Assembly (NCBI GenBank): GCA_009937505.1
Contig: JAACFJ010000021.1
Location: forward strand, 1-58,309
Direction: 5' to 3'
Source: Gammaproteobacteria bacterium
Lineage (GTDB): Bacteria > Pseudomonadota > Gammaproteobacteria > Steroidobacterales > Woeseiaceae
DNA: 58,309 bases
Of this stretch, positions 8,868 through 17,227 are shown in pieces (the stretch's first letter is position 1; each line of letters begins with the position of its first letter). Made by a program: the position numbers and the translations under genes. Below the pieces are notes generated by a model. It saw nothing but the letters and a program-made list of their open reading frames with translations. It did no database searches and was not told where the DNA came from.

Positions 8868-9554
8868 ATGCTGCGAACCCTGTCCATTATCTTCCTGAGC
8901 CTCCTGATTGTGGCCTGTACGCCCGCGCGGCCCGTCATCGACGAGCAGATGATGCGGATCGATGGCGACATGCCGGCTGATTTCAGCGGTTCCTGGGAGC
9001 GGGACTACTCGCGCGGTGACGATGTCAACCAGGTGCTGCGGGATATCTATTACTACCTGAGCCGGACGTCGGCAGACCGGGCTTACACGACACGGCCCGG
9101 GCCCGTGCAGCCGTCGTCCCGGGACATGGCGTCGATAACGGCGCTCGCGCGCCTGGCAGAACTCATCACGCGGCCGCAGGTCCTGACGATTTCGCAAAAT
9201 GACCAGGAGATCACGGTGGATCGCAAGGACGATTTTTCCCTGCTGTGCGCGTTCTATGATGGCGTCGCCAAGGGCACGGAAAGCGACTACGGTACCGAGA
9301 TCTGCGGCTGGGACAGTGACCAGCTCGTGTCTCACCTGATACTGCCGGAGGGCTTGCAGGTGACGCACCGATTCACCGTGTCCGAAGACCGGCAGCAGCT
9401 GCGTGTGGTAACGACGGTCTCGTCGAGTACCGCGCGTGTGCCGTTTACGTTGCAACGTTTCTACAAGAAATTCGAACGATTGCCGCCGGATTTCAACTGT
9501 ATCGAGACGCTGAGTATGAAGCGCGTCTGCAGCACCGGCGAGATCGAGCTGTGA
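8868..9554 (+). CDS. Predicted lipoprotein of unknown function
   Basis: The 228-residue protein begins with a lipoprotein signal (LRTLSIIFLSLLIVAC, lipobox LIVAC, lipidated Cys17). The open frame extends upstream to 8640, but ATG 8868 has AAGGA four bases before it and exposes the signal peptide, so I chose it. The mature part has DFSGSWERDYSRGDDVNQVL, a pattern like small lipocalin or META-like outer-membrane lipoproteins, and several Cys. No function can be given. Its stop overlaps the next gene's GTG start by four bases, so the two form a translationally coupled pair. Confidence 0.75.
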   Translation: MLRTLSIIFLSLLIVACTPARPVIDEQMMRIDGDMPADFSGSWERDYSRGDDVNQVLRDIYYYLSRTSADRAYTTRPGPVQPSSRDMASITALARLAELITRPQVLTISQNDQEITVDRKDDFSLLCAFYDGVAKGTESDYGTEICGWDSDQLVSHLILPEGLQVTHRFTVSEDRQQLRVVTTVSSSTARVPFTLQRFYKKFERLPPDFNCIETLSMKRVCSTGEIEL

Positions 9555-10630
9555 CGGGCAAGTCCGGGTTCCTGACCGTAATGGTCATTGGCTGTCTGCT
9601 GCTGCAGCAGCCGGCGGTCGGTGAGGTACGCGACGTCGCAGTGCTCAACGTCTCGATATCGGTATTCGACCCGGGGGTGCCGGACGATCGTTCGCTCCAT
9701 CGCGACCTGCAGATCTTTCCGCGTATCCGCGAAGTCGAGGCAAAGTTCCTGCCGTTCGTACTTCGCGAGACGCTGGTCGGGAGCGGCGAATGGGGCGCTG
9801 TAAGAGTCGTGACAGAAGCCGATTCTGCCGCCGAAGTCGAGATCAGTGGTTCGATAATCCATTCCGATGGTGAACGCCTCGAAATCCGGGTTCGCGCAGT
9901 CGACGCGACAGGGCGCGAATGGTTTGACCAGGCTTTCGCGAGCCGCCTGGTGCAAGGCGAGGACGATGGCGTTGCAGACGCCGGGTCCGGACAAGCAGGG
10001 CTTTACGCAGAGATCGCGCAAAGCCTGCAAGTGGCCCGGGATCGGCTGGACGATCGCGCGCTCGGGCGGATCATCGAAACCTCCTTGATACGCTACGCGA
10101 TTGAGCTGGCACCATCCGCGTTCGGGGAATACCTCACCGAAGACGAGAACGGAATGTTCTCGATCGAACGGCTACCCGCGCGAAACGACCCCATGCTCGA
10201 CCGGATCGAGCGCATTCGTCTGACCGAGTACGTGATTACCGATAATGTCGACGCGAAATTTCGCGAACTTCACGAAGAGATCGCGTCCACTTATGCGCTT
10301 TGGCGCGAGTACCGGCTCAAGTCTATCGAGTACGACGGGCAAAACGCCAGGCGCGCCGAGGAGACCCGGTCGGAGGCGCCGCGCGGCAGTTACGAGGCGA
10401 TCAAGAACCTGTACGACAACTATAAGTGGGGCAGGGTAACGGCGCAGGAACAGGATCGATTGGCAATTGCATTCAATAATGAAGTAGGGCCGGTCGTTGA
10501 CGAGATGGAGTCGCGCATCGCTGATCTCGAGGGCTGGGTCGATGCCAAATACGCCGAATGGCACAGGCTCCTGGAAGAGCTGTTCGAGGTCGAGGCGGAA
10601 CTGAATCGCGGCGCCGCTACGGATTCGTAG
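9551..10630 (+). CDS. Secreted protein of unknown function, partner of the upstream lipoprotein
   Basis: The 359-residue protein has an N-terminal signal peptide (hydrophobic LTVMVIGCLLLQQ, cleavage near AVGEV). The mature N-terminal half (VAVLNVSISVFDPGV, then VEISGSIIHSDGERLEIRVRAVDATG) resembles the nucleotide-free lipoprotein domains that precede envelope assembly factors. The C-terminal half is helical, charged and probably coiled-coil. GTG 9551 overlaps the upstream stop (GTGA). I do not recognise the family. An envelope role is inferred from the signal and from the lipoprotein partner. Confidence 0.7.
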   Translation: MTGKSGFLTVMVIGCLLLQQPAVGEVRDVAVLNVSISVFDPGVPDDRSLHRDLQIFPRIREVEAKFLPFVLRETLVGSGEWGAVRVVTEADSAAEVEISGSIIHSDGERLEIRVRAVDATGREWFDQAFASRLVQGEDDGVADAGSGQAGLYAEIAQSLQVARDRLDDRALGRIIETSLIRYAIELAPSAFGEYLTEDENGMFSIERLPARNDPMLDRIERIRLTEYVITDNVDAKFRELHEEIASTYALWREYRLKSIEYDGQNARRAEETRSEAPRGSYEAIKNLYDNYKWGRVTAQEQDRLAIAFNNEVGPVVDEMESRIADLEGWVDAKYAEWHRLLEELFEVEAELNRGAATDS

Positions 10631-10688
10631 GAGCGCCTCTGGAAGTGCGACCCGGCCAAGCTCCGATCGCGCTTGGAGAACCGCTCCT
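10629..10688. other. Nested inverted repeats between convergent genes
   Basis: AGGAGCG (10629-10635) pairs with CGCTCCT (10682-10688), and inside it CCAAGC (10656-10661) pairs with GCTTGG (10671-10676). The structure sits exactly between the convergent ends of the secreted-protein gene and the FKBP gene. It may act as a weak bidirectional transcription end, but there is no T-run. Confidence 0.3.
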
Positions 10689-10689
10689 G

Positions 10690-11118
10690 CTAGCCGATGT
10701 CGACGAGTTCGATATCGAAGCTGAGCGTCTGGCCCGCGAGCGGGTGGTTGGCGTCGACGGTGATGGTTTCTGCGGTTACACCAGTTACCATGAACTGCGT
10801 TACCTGGCCATCGGGACTGCTGCTCTGCAGCGCCATACCTTCCTTGGGATCGAGATCGTCCGGCAATACGTTGCGCTCGACCTCCTGGACCAGCTGGTCA
10901 TGGCGCGGACCGTAGGCCTCGTCCGGTTCAATACGAACGCTCTTGCTATCGCCGACCGACATGCCTTCGACGGCCTTGTCGAAGCCGGGAATGACCTGGC
11001 CGCTGCCGACTTCAAATTCGAGTGGATCCCGGCCTGCAGACGAGTCGAACTGGGTGCCGTCGTCGAGGGTGCCGGTGTAGTGAATTTTTACCGTGTCTCC
11101 GGATTTTGCGTGGCTCAT
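10690..11118 (-). CDS. FKBP-type peptidyl-prolyl isomerase, SlyD-like
   Basis: The 142-residue protein has an FKBP domain interrupted by the insert-in-flap module, the SlyD/FkpB arrangement: VKIHYTGTLDDGTQFDSS, VIPGFDKAVEGMSVGD, then C-terminal DANHPLAGQTLSFDIELV. It catalyses cis-trans proline isomerisation and acts as a folding chaperone. It lacks the His-rich metal-binding tail of E. coli SlyD. The ATG at 11118 is preceded by GGAG. A longer frame to 11196 would add an unlikely leader. It lies downstream of, and on the same strand as, the cold-shock gene, separated by a terminator-like hairpin. Confidence 0.9.
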   Translation of the reverse strand: MSHAKSGDTVKIHYTGTLDDGTQFDSSAGRDPLEFEVGSGQVIPGFDKAVEGMSVGDSKSVRIEPDEAYGPRHDQLVQEVERNVLPDDLDPKEGMALQSSSPDGQVTQFMVTGVTAETITVDANHPLAGQTLSFDIELVDIG

Positions 11119-11183
11119 CTGAGTGCTCCAAAGTTTCGAGAATAGGCTTCTGCGGCCAGGGGCAGACGTGCGCGGCACCAATG

Positions 11184-11208
11184 GAAAGGGCCCCATCGGG
11201 GCCCTTTC
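11184..11208 (-). terminator. Hairpin after the cold-shock gene
   Basis: An 11-bp perfect stem (GAAAGGGCCCC / GGGGCCCTTTC) with loop ATC follows the cold-shock gene by 21 bases on the minus strand. The run following the stem is only TTTCC, so termination may be partial and allow some read-through into the FKBP gene. Confidence 0.65.
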
Positions 11209-11229
11209 TGGTTCACGCGGATTCGAAGG

Positions 11230-11436
11230 TCACAGGGCTACGATGTTCGATGCCTGCGGCCCTTTCTGGCCCTGCGTGATCTCGAATTCGACCTTCTGGC
11301 CTTCGACGAGCGTCTTGAAGCCGTCGCCCTGGATCGCGCTGAAATGCGCAAATACGTCGGGGCCGTTCTCCTGCTCGATAAATCCGAAGCCCTTGGCTTC
11401 ATTGAACCATTTCACAGTACCTGTTGTGGTAGCCAT
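11230..11436 (-). CDS. CspA-family cold-shock protein
   Basis: The 68-residue OB-fold protein has RNP1 KGFGFIE and RNP2 VFAHFSA. Members bind single-stranded RNA and DNA and melt mRNA structure. A good ribosome-binding site (AGGA, eight bases before ATG) is present. The start lies about 160 bases from a strong promoter-like element, giving the long 5' leader typical of cold-shock genes controlled by RNA structure. Length and motifs are standard. Confidence 0.95.
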   Translation of the reverse strand: MATTTGTVKWFNEAKGFGFIEQENGPDVFAHFSAIQGDGFKTLVEGQKVEFEITQGQKGPQASNIVAL

Positions 11437-11603
11437 AGTAATTTCCTGATTAATCCAAAAAAATAACAGCCCTGTCCGAGGGCCGGTTTGACTGAAAGTA
11501 TTGCTTGTACTTATGAAATACCGGACGAGGTACTACGGAAGAAACTTCTGAAGGGACTTCGAAATGGTGTGCATAGTGAAAAGCGAACTTACAGGCACTC
11601 ATT

Positions 11604-11631
11604 AGTATAGGCCGTTCAAGCCCTGAGTCAA
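11604..11631 (-). promoter_or_regulatory. Sigma-70-type promoter of the cold-shock gene
   Basis: On the minus strand TTGACT (11626-11631) and TATACT (11604-11609) are separated by 16 bases, close to the sigma-70 consensus. Transcription would start near 11597, leaving a leader of about 160 nt before the cold-shock ATG at 11436. The leader has a run of seven A residues (plus strand) near 11458 and otherwise no gene. Confidence 0.7.
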
Positions 11632-11700
11632 GACTGCGCGTCCCACAGCGCGGCGAATTCGCGCGGCGAAAAAGTCTTGTTTTTCAGTAGCTCGCGCGCT

Positions 11701-12648
11701 TTATGGATTCCAATCGAGCGCGTCTTCCTCGACCTCGAGACGAACCCGGCTCCACGCAACGCTGATGTCGTCGGGCTCCCCGCTGACCCCCAGCTTGAAG
11801 TTGCCGAGATTGAGTTCGTCGGCCGGGCGCATCAAGAGCTGCGCCATGCTTTGCGCCGCTTCGTGCGTCTCGAGCATGCGCGACTGCCAACGGCCGAATA
11901 CCTTGGGATTGTCGGCGTAAGCCTCGGTCATGCCGGTTCGGATAAACGGGAACATGACGCAGCAGGAACTCACCATGTCCGATGCGCGGCCGAGGTTGAC
12001 GCGCAGGATTTCCGGGAGCCGCAGCACCGCCCAGTTGGCGACGACGTAACCCGGTACGGCGATGCCGGGCTCGATGGCCTGCATCGACGAGACGTAGACC
12101 AGCTGCAAGGGTGTCTTGTGATACAGCGCTTCGCCCGCCCACAGGTGTGTCCACGACACAAAGCCGTCGATCTTCGTGTCCATCACGAGGCGCGATTCCC
12201 GCAGGTTGTCCATGAACGACTGCCGCACTCTTACGCGGCGTTCCGCGCGACTCTCGCCCTCTATTTCGGGCAGCGCCCGGCCGAATCGATAGCCCTTTTC
12301 CGAAAGCCCGGAGTTGCAGACGATGATGTCGGGGCTCTTGCCACCCATGTGCTCGATGATATAGCTGCGCGAGGCCCACAGGTCGGAGAGGCTCGTCACA
12401 TCGGCCTGCAGTGCAAACGCATCGACGCCGCGATCGCGTATGGCGTCGACGAGGTCGAAGCCGTCCCTGTAGCTGCTGTGGAAATGGACACCGACAGCGG
12501 CAGCACCGTTAGCGGCTGCAGCAAGGGCCAGTGCCTGGCCGATTCCTCCGTCCTTCCCGGAGCCCGTAATCAGCACTCGTTTGCCAGCAAAGGCGGAGTG
12601 ATAATTTTCACCAAATTCGAACTTATTTATATCCGCCGTGAATGCCAT
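11701..12648 (-). CDS. SDR-fold oxidoreductase-like protein with altered catalytic motif
   Basis: The 315-residue protein has an N-terminal Rossmann fold with VLITGSGKDGGIGQAL (nucleotide-binding Gly-rich loop) and LQADVTSL. The family's YxxxK reads Y-V-V-A-N in PGYVVANWAV, so the catalytic Lys is replaced by Asn, while the Ser region (LVYVSSMQ) is kept. It resembles the ketoreductase module of fatty-acid synthases more than small SDR enzymes, and may be a non-catalytic or altered enzyme. The frame opens at TTG 12666, but ATG 12648 has GGAGG eight bases upstream. It is divergent from gdhA. Confidence 0.72.
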   Translation of the reverse strand: MAFTADINKFEFGENYHSAFAGKRVLITGSGKDGGIGQALALAAAANGAAAVGVHFHSSYRDGFDLVDAIRDRGVDAFALQADVTSLSDLWASRSYIIEHMGGKSPDIIVCNSGLSEKGYRFGRALPEIEGESRAERRVRVRQSFMDNLRESRLVMDTKIDGFVSWTHLWAGEALYHKTPLQLVYVSSMQAIEPGIAVPGYVVANWAVLRLPEILRVNLGRASDMVSSCCVMFPFIRTGMTEAYADNPKVFGRWQSRMLETHEAAQSMAQLLMRPADELNLGNFKLGVSGEPDDISVAWSRVRLEVEEDALDWNP

Positions 12649-12932
12649 GGTGCGTGCCTCCTTCAACGTCTCCGCAGCACAAGGTTACCTCAGATAGCGC
12701 CATACTTGGGGCGGTCTTAGCCGATGGTCTAAAGCGAAATAGTCACGCTCGCCGAAGATGTCCTGTCGAGGAACCTGGTGGTGCCGGGAGGAAGATCTCG
12801 GCGGTTCATCAGAGTCGGCGCAAATAGAATTGGCGCCAGGGGCGCGACCCAGTACGCGATTCTACGTAGCGCGATGGCATCGCAGAGGTGACATCATGTT
12901 CGACAGGCCTTTCCCCTGAGAGGAGGGACGGC

Positions 12933-14249
12933 ATGAACAACGCCGCGGGGGCCGACAACGGCCTCGATCTCTATGTCATTGCGCAGCACCAGTTCGATCG
13001 GGCCCTGTCATGGATCGATGACCTCAAGTCCGGGCTCATCGACTACCTCGTAACGCCCAAGCGCACCGTGCACGTGCGCTTTCCGATCTACATGGACGAT
13101 AATTCGGTGCAGACCTTCCACGGTTTCCGGGTTCTGCACAACACCGCTCGCGGGCCCGGAAAGGGCGGCATTCGGTATCACCCTGACGTAACGGAGCACG
13201 AAGTCGCGGCGCTGGCGGCACTGATGACGTGGAAGACGGCGCTGGTCGACGTGCCGTTCGGTGGCGCAAAGGGCGGCGTCGTATGCAATCCCAAGGAACT
13301 GAGCCAAGCCGAGCTGCGCCGCATTACGCGGCGGTTCGTGATCGAGCTAGGCGATGCGATCGGGCCCTATACCGACATTCCGGCCCCGGATGTCTACACC
13401 AACGAGCAGACGATGGCCTGGATCTACGATACCTTCGACGTGTTTCACAGGGGTCAGAACAATCGCGCCGTTGTAACGGGCAAACCGCTGCGCCTTGGCG
13501 GGTCGTTGGGTCGCGATGCAGCAACCGGGCGCGGCTGCCTGAATGCCACAGAGCGCTTTCTTGAACACGGTATCTGCGAGGGCTTCGAGAGTGTCGCGGG
13601 CCTCAGGATTGCGATCCAGGGACTCGGCAATGTCGGGTCGAATTCGATGCGGCTCTTCCACGAAGCGGGCGCCAGGATCATCTGTGTGTCCGACTCACAG
13701 GGCGGTGTCGCCGACGTGGACGGCCTGAACCCCGACGAGGTGCTGGCGCACAAAGCCGAGAACGGCACGGTTGTCGGACTTCCGGAGACGAAAACGATTA
13801 CGAACGAGGACCTGCTGACCTGTGACTGCGACATCTTGATACCGGCCGCGCTCGAGTGCCAGATCCTCGAGGAAAATGCCGGCAGGGTCCAGGCGAAACT
13901 CGTGGTCGAAGCAGCGAACGCGCCCGTGAGCCCCGAGGCTGATGAGATCCTGCAGGAAAGGGGCGTCGTCGTGCTGCCGGATATTGTCGCAAACGGAGGC
14001 GGGGTGATTGTCAGTTACTTCGAATGGGTCCAGAACCTGGAAAACCAGCAGTGGCCACTCGACGAGGTGGAGAGGAAGCTGAAGCACAAGATAGAGGCGG
14101 CGGTGGACGCGATCGTCGCCCGCTGGCAGCACATACGCGACAAAAACAATCGCGGTGACGGCGCATCGCCAACACTTCGTGATGCGGCGCTCGTCGAGGC
14201 CATACGGCGATTGTCCGAGGTGATCCTGCAGCGAGACATCTGGATGTAG
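12933..14249 (+). CDS. gdhA: Glutamate dehydrogenase (Glu/Leu/Phe/Val dehydrogenase family)
   Basis: The 438-residue protein has the family's dimerisation domain, with substrate and catalytic Lys residues in GPGKGGIRYHP and PFGGAKGGV, then a Rossmann domain with IQGLGNVGSNSMRLF. It interconverts glutamate and 2-oxoglutarate with ammonia. Coenzyme choice is not certain from the motif. ATG 12933 has GGAGGG six bases upstream. A longer frame to 12888 lacks a ribosome-binding site. The 284-base gap to the divergent SDR gene carries no element I can define. Confidence 0.93.
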   Translation: MNNAAGADNGLDLYVIAQHQFDRALSWIDDLKSGLIDYLVTPKRTVHVRFPIYMDDNSVQTFHGFRVLHNTARGPGKGGIRYHPDVTEHEVAALAALMTWKTALVDVPFGGAKGGVVCNPKELSQAELRRITRRFVIELGDAIGPYTDIPAPDVYTNEQTMAWIYDTFDVFHRGQNNRAVVTGKPLRLGGSLGRDAATGRGCLNATERFLEHGICEGFESVAGLRIAIQGLGNVGSNSMRLFHEAGARIICVSDSQGGVADVDGLNPDEVLAHKAENGTVVGLPETKTITNEDLLTCDCDILIPAALECQILEENAGRVQAKLVVEAANAPVSPEADEILQERGVVVLPDIVANGGGVIVSYFEWVQNLENQQWPLDEVERKLKHKIEAAVDAIVARWQHIRDKNNRGDGASPTLRDAALVEAIRRLSEVILQRDIWM

Positions 14250-14363
14250 CCGGCCGGCCTATTTGGATCAGTGCCTTACTGGTATCCTCGTGGCTCGCAT
14301 TTCACGGGCGACAGCGCGTTTACGAGGCTGCGACGCTCTTGACGGGGACTTGCTATCCACCCA

Positions 14364-16193
14364 TTGCTGCACAAAAAGCCGCGGATTGCCTGGCTGGTTG
14401 GTCTCTTGCTCGCTGCCTTGCTGACCGGCGTGATCTACGCGCCAGGACTGTCCGGGAGCCTGTACCTGGACTCTGCCAAGCTCTACCAGGTTGAGCAGGT
14501 CTACCGGGAAAAAGGTGCCGACGTCGAGCTCAAAGATCTCGCGTTTGCGAGAGAGTTTGGTCGTGTAATTCCGCAGCTTACCTTCTACCTCAATACAGCG
14601 ATCGATGACGGCGTGAACCCGTACGCGATCAAACTGACAAACGTAGTCATTCATGCATTCAATGCGATGCTCGTCTACCTGTTTTCGTCTTTGCTGCTGG
14701 ATCGGACGCGGTATCGAGAGCGGCGGCATCTTCTGGCGGCCGCGGCGGCGCTGGCCTGGTTGATATCGGCCGTCAACGTGAGTGGCGTTCTTTACGCCGT
14801 GCAGAGAATGAATCAGCTGGCGACCTTGTTCTCGCTCGCAGCGCTGGTGTTCTACCTCAAGCTTCGCGGCGCGCAATCGCTGCGCCTATGGTCAGGCTCT
14901 CGACTACTGGCACTTGTTGGCGGCGTCGTCGCACTGGCTATTGTCGCGTACGCGTGCAAGGAAAATGCGCTTCTCATTCCCGTGTTCATCGTGCTGATCG
15001 AGTGGTATCTGTTTCCGGACCTGCCTGCGTGGCTTCGAACGAGAGCCGGTCTCGCTGCAATGATCGCGGCGACCGCGCTGCTCGTAGTGCTGCTTGCCTG
15101 GTTACTGCCTGGCAGCGGTTTGATCGATTACAGCGCTCGCACGTTTACGTTGGAAGAACGCGTGCTGACAGAGGCTCGAATCCTCTGGATCTACATGGCA
15201 CAGCTGATTCTGCCCAGTTCGACTGCCACGGGTCTCTACCAGGACGGCATCCCGGTTTCGAGCGGGCTCTTTTCGCCGCTATCTACCGCGGCGGCTGTTG
15301 CAGGTATCACCGGGCTGATCGTGTGCGCAATTCGCTATCGCGGCCATGAAGCGGTCGGAATCATTGCGTTCGGGATCGCGTTCTTTCTCGCCGGGCATCT
15401 CCTGGAAAGCACCGTGTTTCCGCTGGAACTCTACTACGAGCATCGTAACTACCTGCCGTCGGCGGGCTTGTACCTGTCCTTTGCCGTATCCGCTTCCTGG
15501 TTGCTGCGGGATATACGGCGTCCGTATGCAATCGGGATTGCGCTGGTCTACTTTGCAGGCGTCGCCTATGTTGCGCATGCGAAGGCCGTTACCTGGTCGG
15601 ATCAGGGGCAGGCTTTTCGGCTCGCAATGCAAAGGGATTATCTTTCGCCGCGGGCGGCGAGCGGCATCGCGCAGATTCATCTCGAGGAGGGCAGGACCGG
15701 CGCGGCCATGGAACTCCTGGACAGGGTCATAGCCGAGTCTCCTCACCAAGCGCTGCGGGCGAGGCTGCAAAAGCTGTATGTGCAGTGCGCGATCGGCGCG
15801 TCGCCGGATAAGCATCTCTATGCAGAGCTTCCCAAGGTGACCGGTCGGGAACTCGATATCGAGGTATCCCAGGCGTTGTCCAACGTCACAACCCTATATG
15901 TGTCCACCGGTTGTGGCGCGATCGATGTCGACCGGCTGATACCGATACTGGCGTCGATATCCGAGAACTTGCGCGCAGACCAGCGTTCGTCCTGGCATAT
16001 CGATTACTACGTCGGCCAGCTATATTCGACCTACGACAACCAGCAAGCGGCGGAGTGGCTCGAAGCGCGGTTCCTGGGCGGGGAGGAATCCGCGGGCTGG
16101 GTGCTTGTGGAACTGCTGGAGCGAGACCCGAGTATTCGCGTCGCTCCGGATACCGTCGCCGCTCTCGACATCCTCAGATCCCGCGGACAGTGA
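14364..16193 (+). CDS. Multi-pass membrane protein with C-terminal helical repeats (TMTC/GT-C-like)
   Basis: The 609-residue protein has about 10-12 hydrophobic helices over residues 10-415 and a soluble C-terminal third with TPR-like helical pairs (AASGIAQIHLEEGRTGAAME). The motif LYYEHRNYLPSAGLYLSF is typical of bacterial membrane proteins resembling O-mannosyltransferase/TMTC proteins. A glycosyl-transfer role is therefore possible but unproven. The start is TTG 14364, just after an in-frame stop at 14340. No good ribosome-binding site is visible, so a later start is possible. Confidence 0.65.
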   Translation: MLHKKPRIAWLVGLLLAALLTGVIYAPGLSGSLYLDSAKLYQVEQVYREKGADVELKDLAFAREFGRVIPQLTFYLNTAIDDGVNPYAIKLTNVVIHAFNAMLVYLFSSLLLDRTRYRERRHLLAAAAALAWLISAVNVSGVLYAVQRMNQLATLFSLAALVFYLKLRGAQSLRLWSGSRLLALVGGVVALAIVAYACKENALLIPVFIVLIEWYLFPDLPAWLRTRAGLAAMIAATALLVVLLAWLLPGSGLIDYSARTFTLEERVLTEARILWIYMAQLILPSSTATGLYQDGIPVSSGLFSPLSTAAAVAGITGLIVCAIRYRGHEAVGIIAFGIAFFLAGHLLESTVFPLELYYEHRNYLPSAGLYLSFAVSASWLLRDIRRPYAIGIALVYFAGVAYVAHAKAVTWSDQGQAFRLAMQRDYLSPRAASGIAQIHLEEGRTGAAMELLDRVIAESPHQALRARLQKLYVQCAIGASPDKHLYAELPKVTGRELDIEVSQALSNVTTLYVSTGCGAIDVDRLIPILASISENLRADQRSSWHIDYYVGQLYSTYDNQQAAEWLEARFLGGEESAGWVLVELLERDPSIRVAPDTVAALDILRSRGQ

Positions 16194-16209
16194 GCTGACT
16201 CAGGGCGTC

Positions 16210-17111
16210 TCACACGGTCCCGAGCTTGCGGAGCGCCACGAACATCATCGCCACCGAAAGCAGGACAAACAGGATACTGATTGCCCTGCGCATCGCGTGG
16301 GGTGAGATCTTTCCCTGCAGCCGCGGCCCGATCTGGCCTCCGACGGTACCGCGGCCCAGCCACCGCTCTTGACCAACTGAACGACCAGCGTCGTCGACGC
16401 GAAAACGACCGTGGTGATCACGACCAGCACGGACGTCGCCGCGGCTACAGCGATCGGCAGGCCCTTGCGCGTCAGCTGCGAGATCGTTACTTCGCCGATG
16501 CCCACGGATACCATACCGGTCAGGAACGCCCCGATTCCGGTCAGCAGTTTGCTGCGTAGCCCGAGCCGCGGCATCTGGTAGCTGTAGGAGTGTCCTTTCG
16601 AATCGACGATCGTGCACAGTTCCATCGCGGTTGTCGCGGCCGCGTCGGCGCGCGTCGGCGGCCGGTTGCGCCACATGACGATCGACAGGACTGCAATGAG
16701 CACTGCATAGCTCGCGAGCAGGACGCTGTCGTGTACGATACCTGCTGTGAGGGCACCTGCCACCGCCACCGGCACCGACACCAGGATGATCCGCGTAGCC
16801 AGGCGGTAGTCGATCAGCTTGCGGCGGTAGTAGCCGACGAAACCGGAGAGGAAGCCGAAGGTCTGCGTGATCAGCGCGGTTCCGATGGCCGCGATCGTCG
16901 ACCCCAGCACGTACTCCGGGCCGAGCAGCGGGAAGACAAGGATGAAAATCGGCGTGAACAGGGCGGCTCCGCCGATGCCGCTCAGCATCGCGCAGGTTGC
17001 GACCAGGATCGAAGCCGGAAACATGAACCAGTAAAGCGTGAAATCCATTACCTTATGCAGGACACTTGCTCGGAGTCCCCCCGATACGCGCAGCGGGAGA
17101 GTATTGTCCAT
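16210..17111 (-). pseudogene. TauE/SafE-family permease, frame broken near the C-terminus
   Basis: The N-terminal 250 residues (from ATG 17111, or ATG 17048 with AAGG before it) are a TauE/SafE membrane permease with repeated TM segments (CAMLSGIGGAALFTPIF, VSVGIGEVTISQLTRKG). Family members export sulfite, sulfoacetate or related anions. At about 16345 the frame shifts. The expected last segment (GGQIGPRLQGKISPHAMRRAIS, ending in a membrane helix) is encoded in another frame and stops at 16210. Roughly 10-12 residues expected between VKSGGWAAVP and GGQIGP are also missing. This indicates a frame-disrupting deletion of a few tens of bases, real or artefactual. Confidence 0.8.
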
Positions 17112-17227
17112 GCACGACCGGACGGCAATGTTTCGGGTGGCTAAACGCCGCTAGGGGTTTGCCCCAATAGGCCGGCCGGCAGCAGGGGGGCAGCATTGAA
17201 TTGGAATTGACCGCTACCCGGGAAGCC

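Noticed and set aside
11677-12720. 347-residue plus-strand open frame
   Set aside because: It is antisense to the SDR-like gene; the minus strand has the Gly-rich cofactor loop and a good ribosome-binding site.
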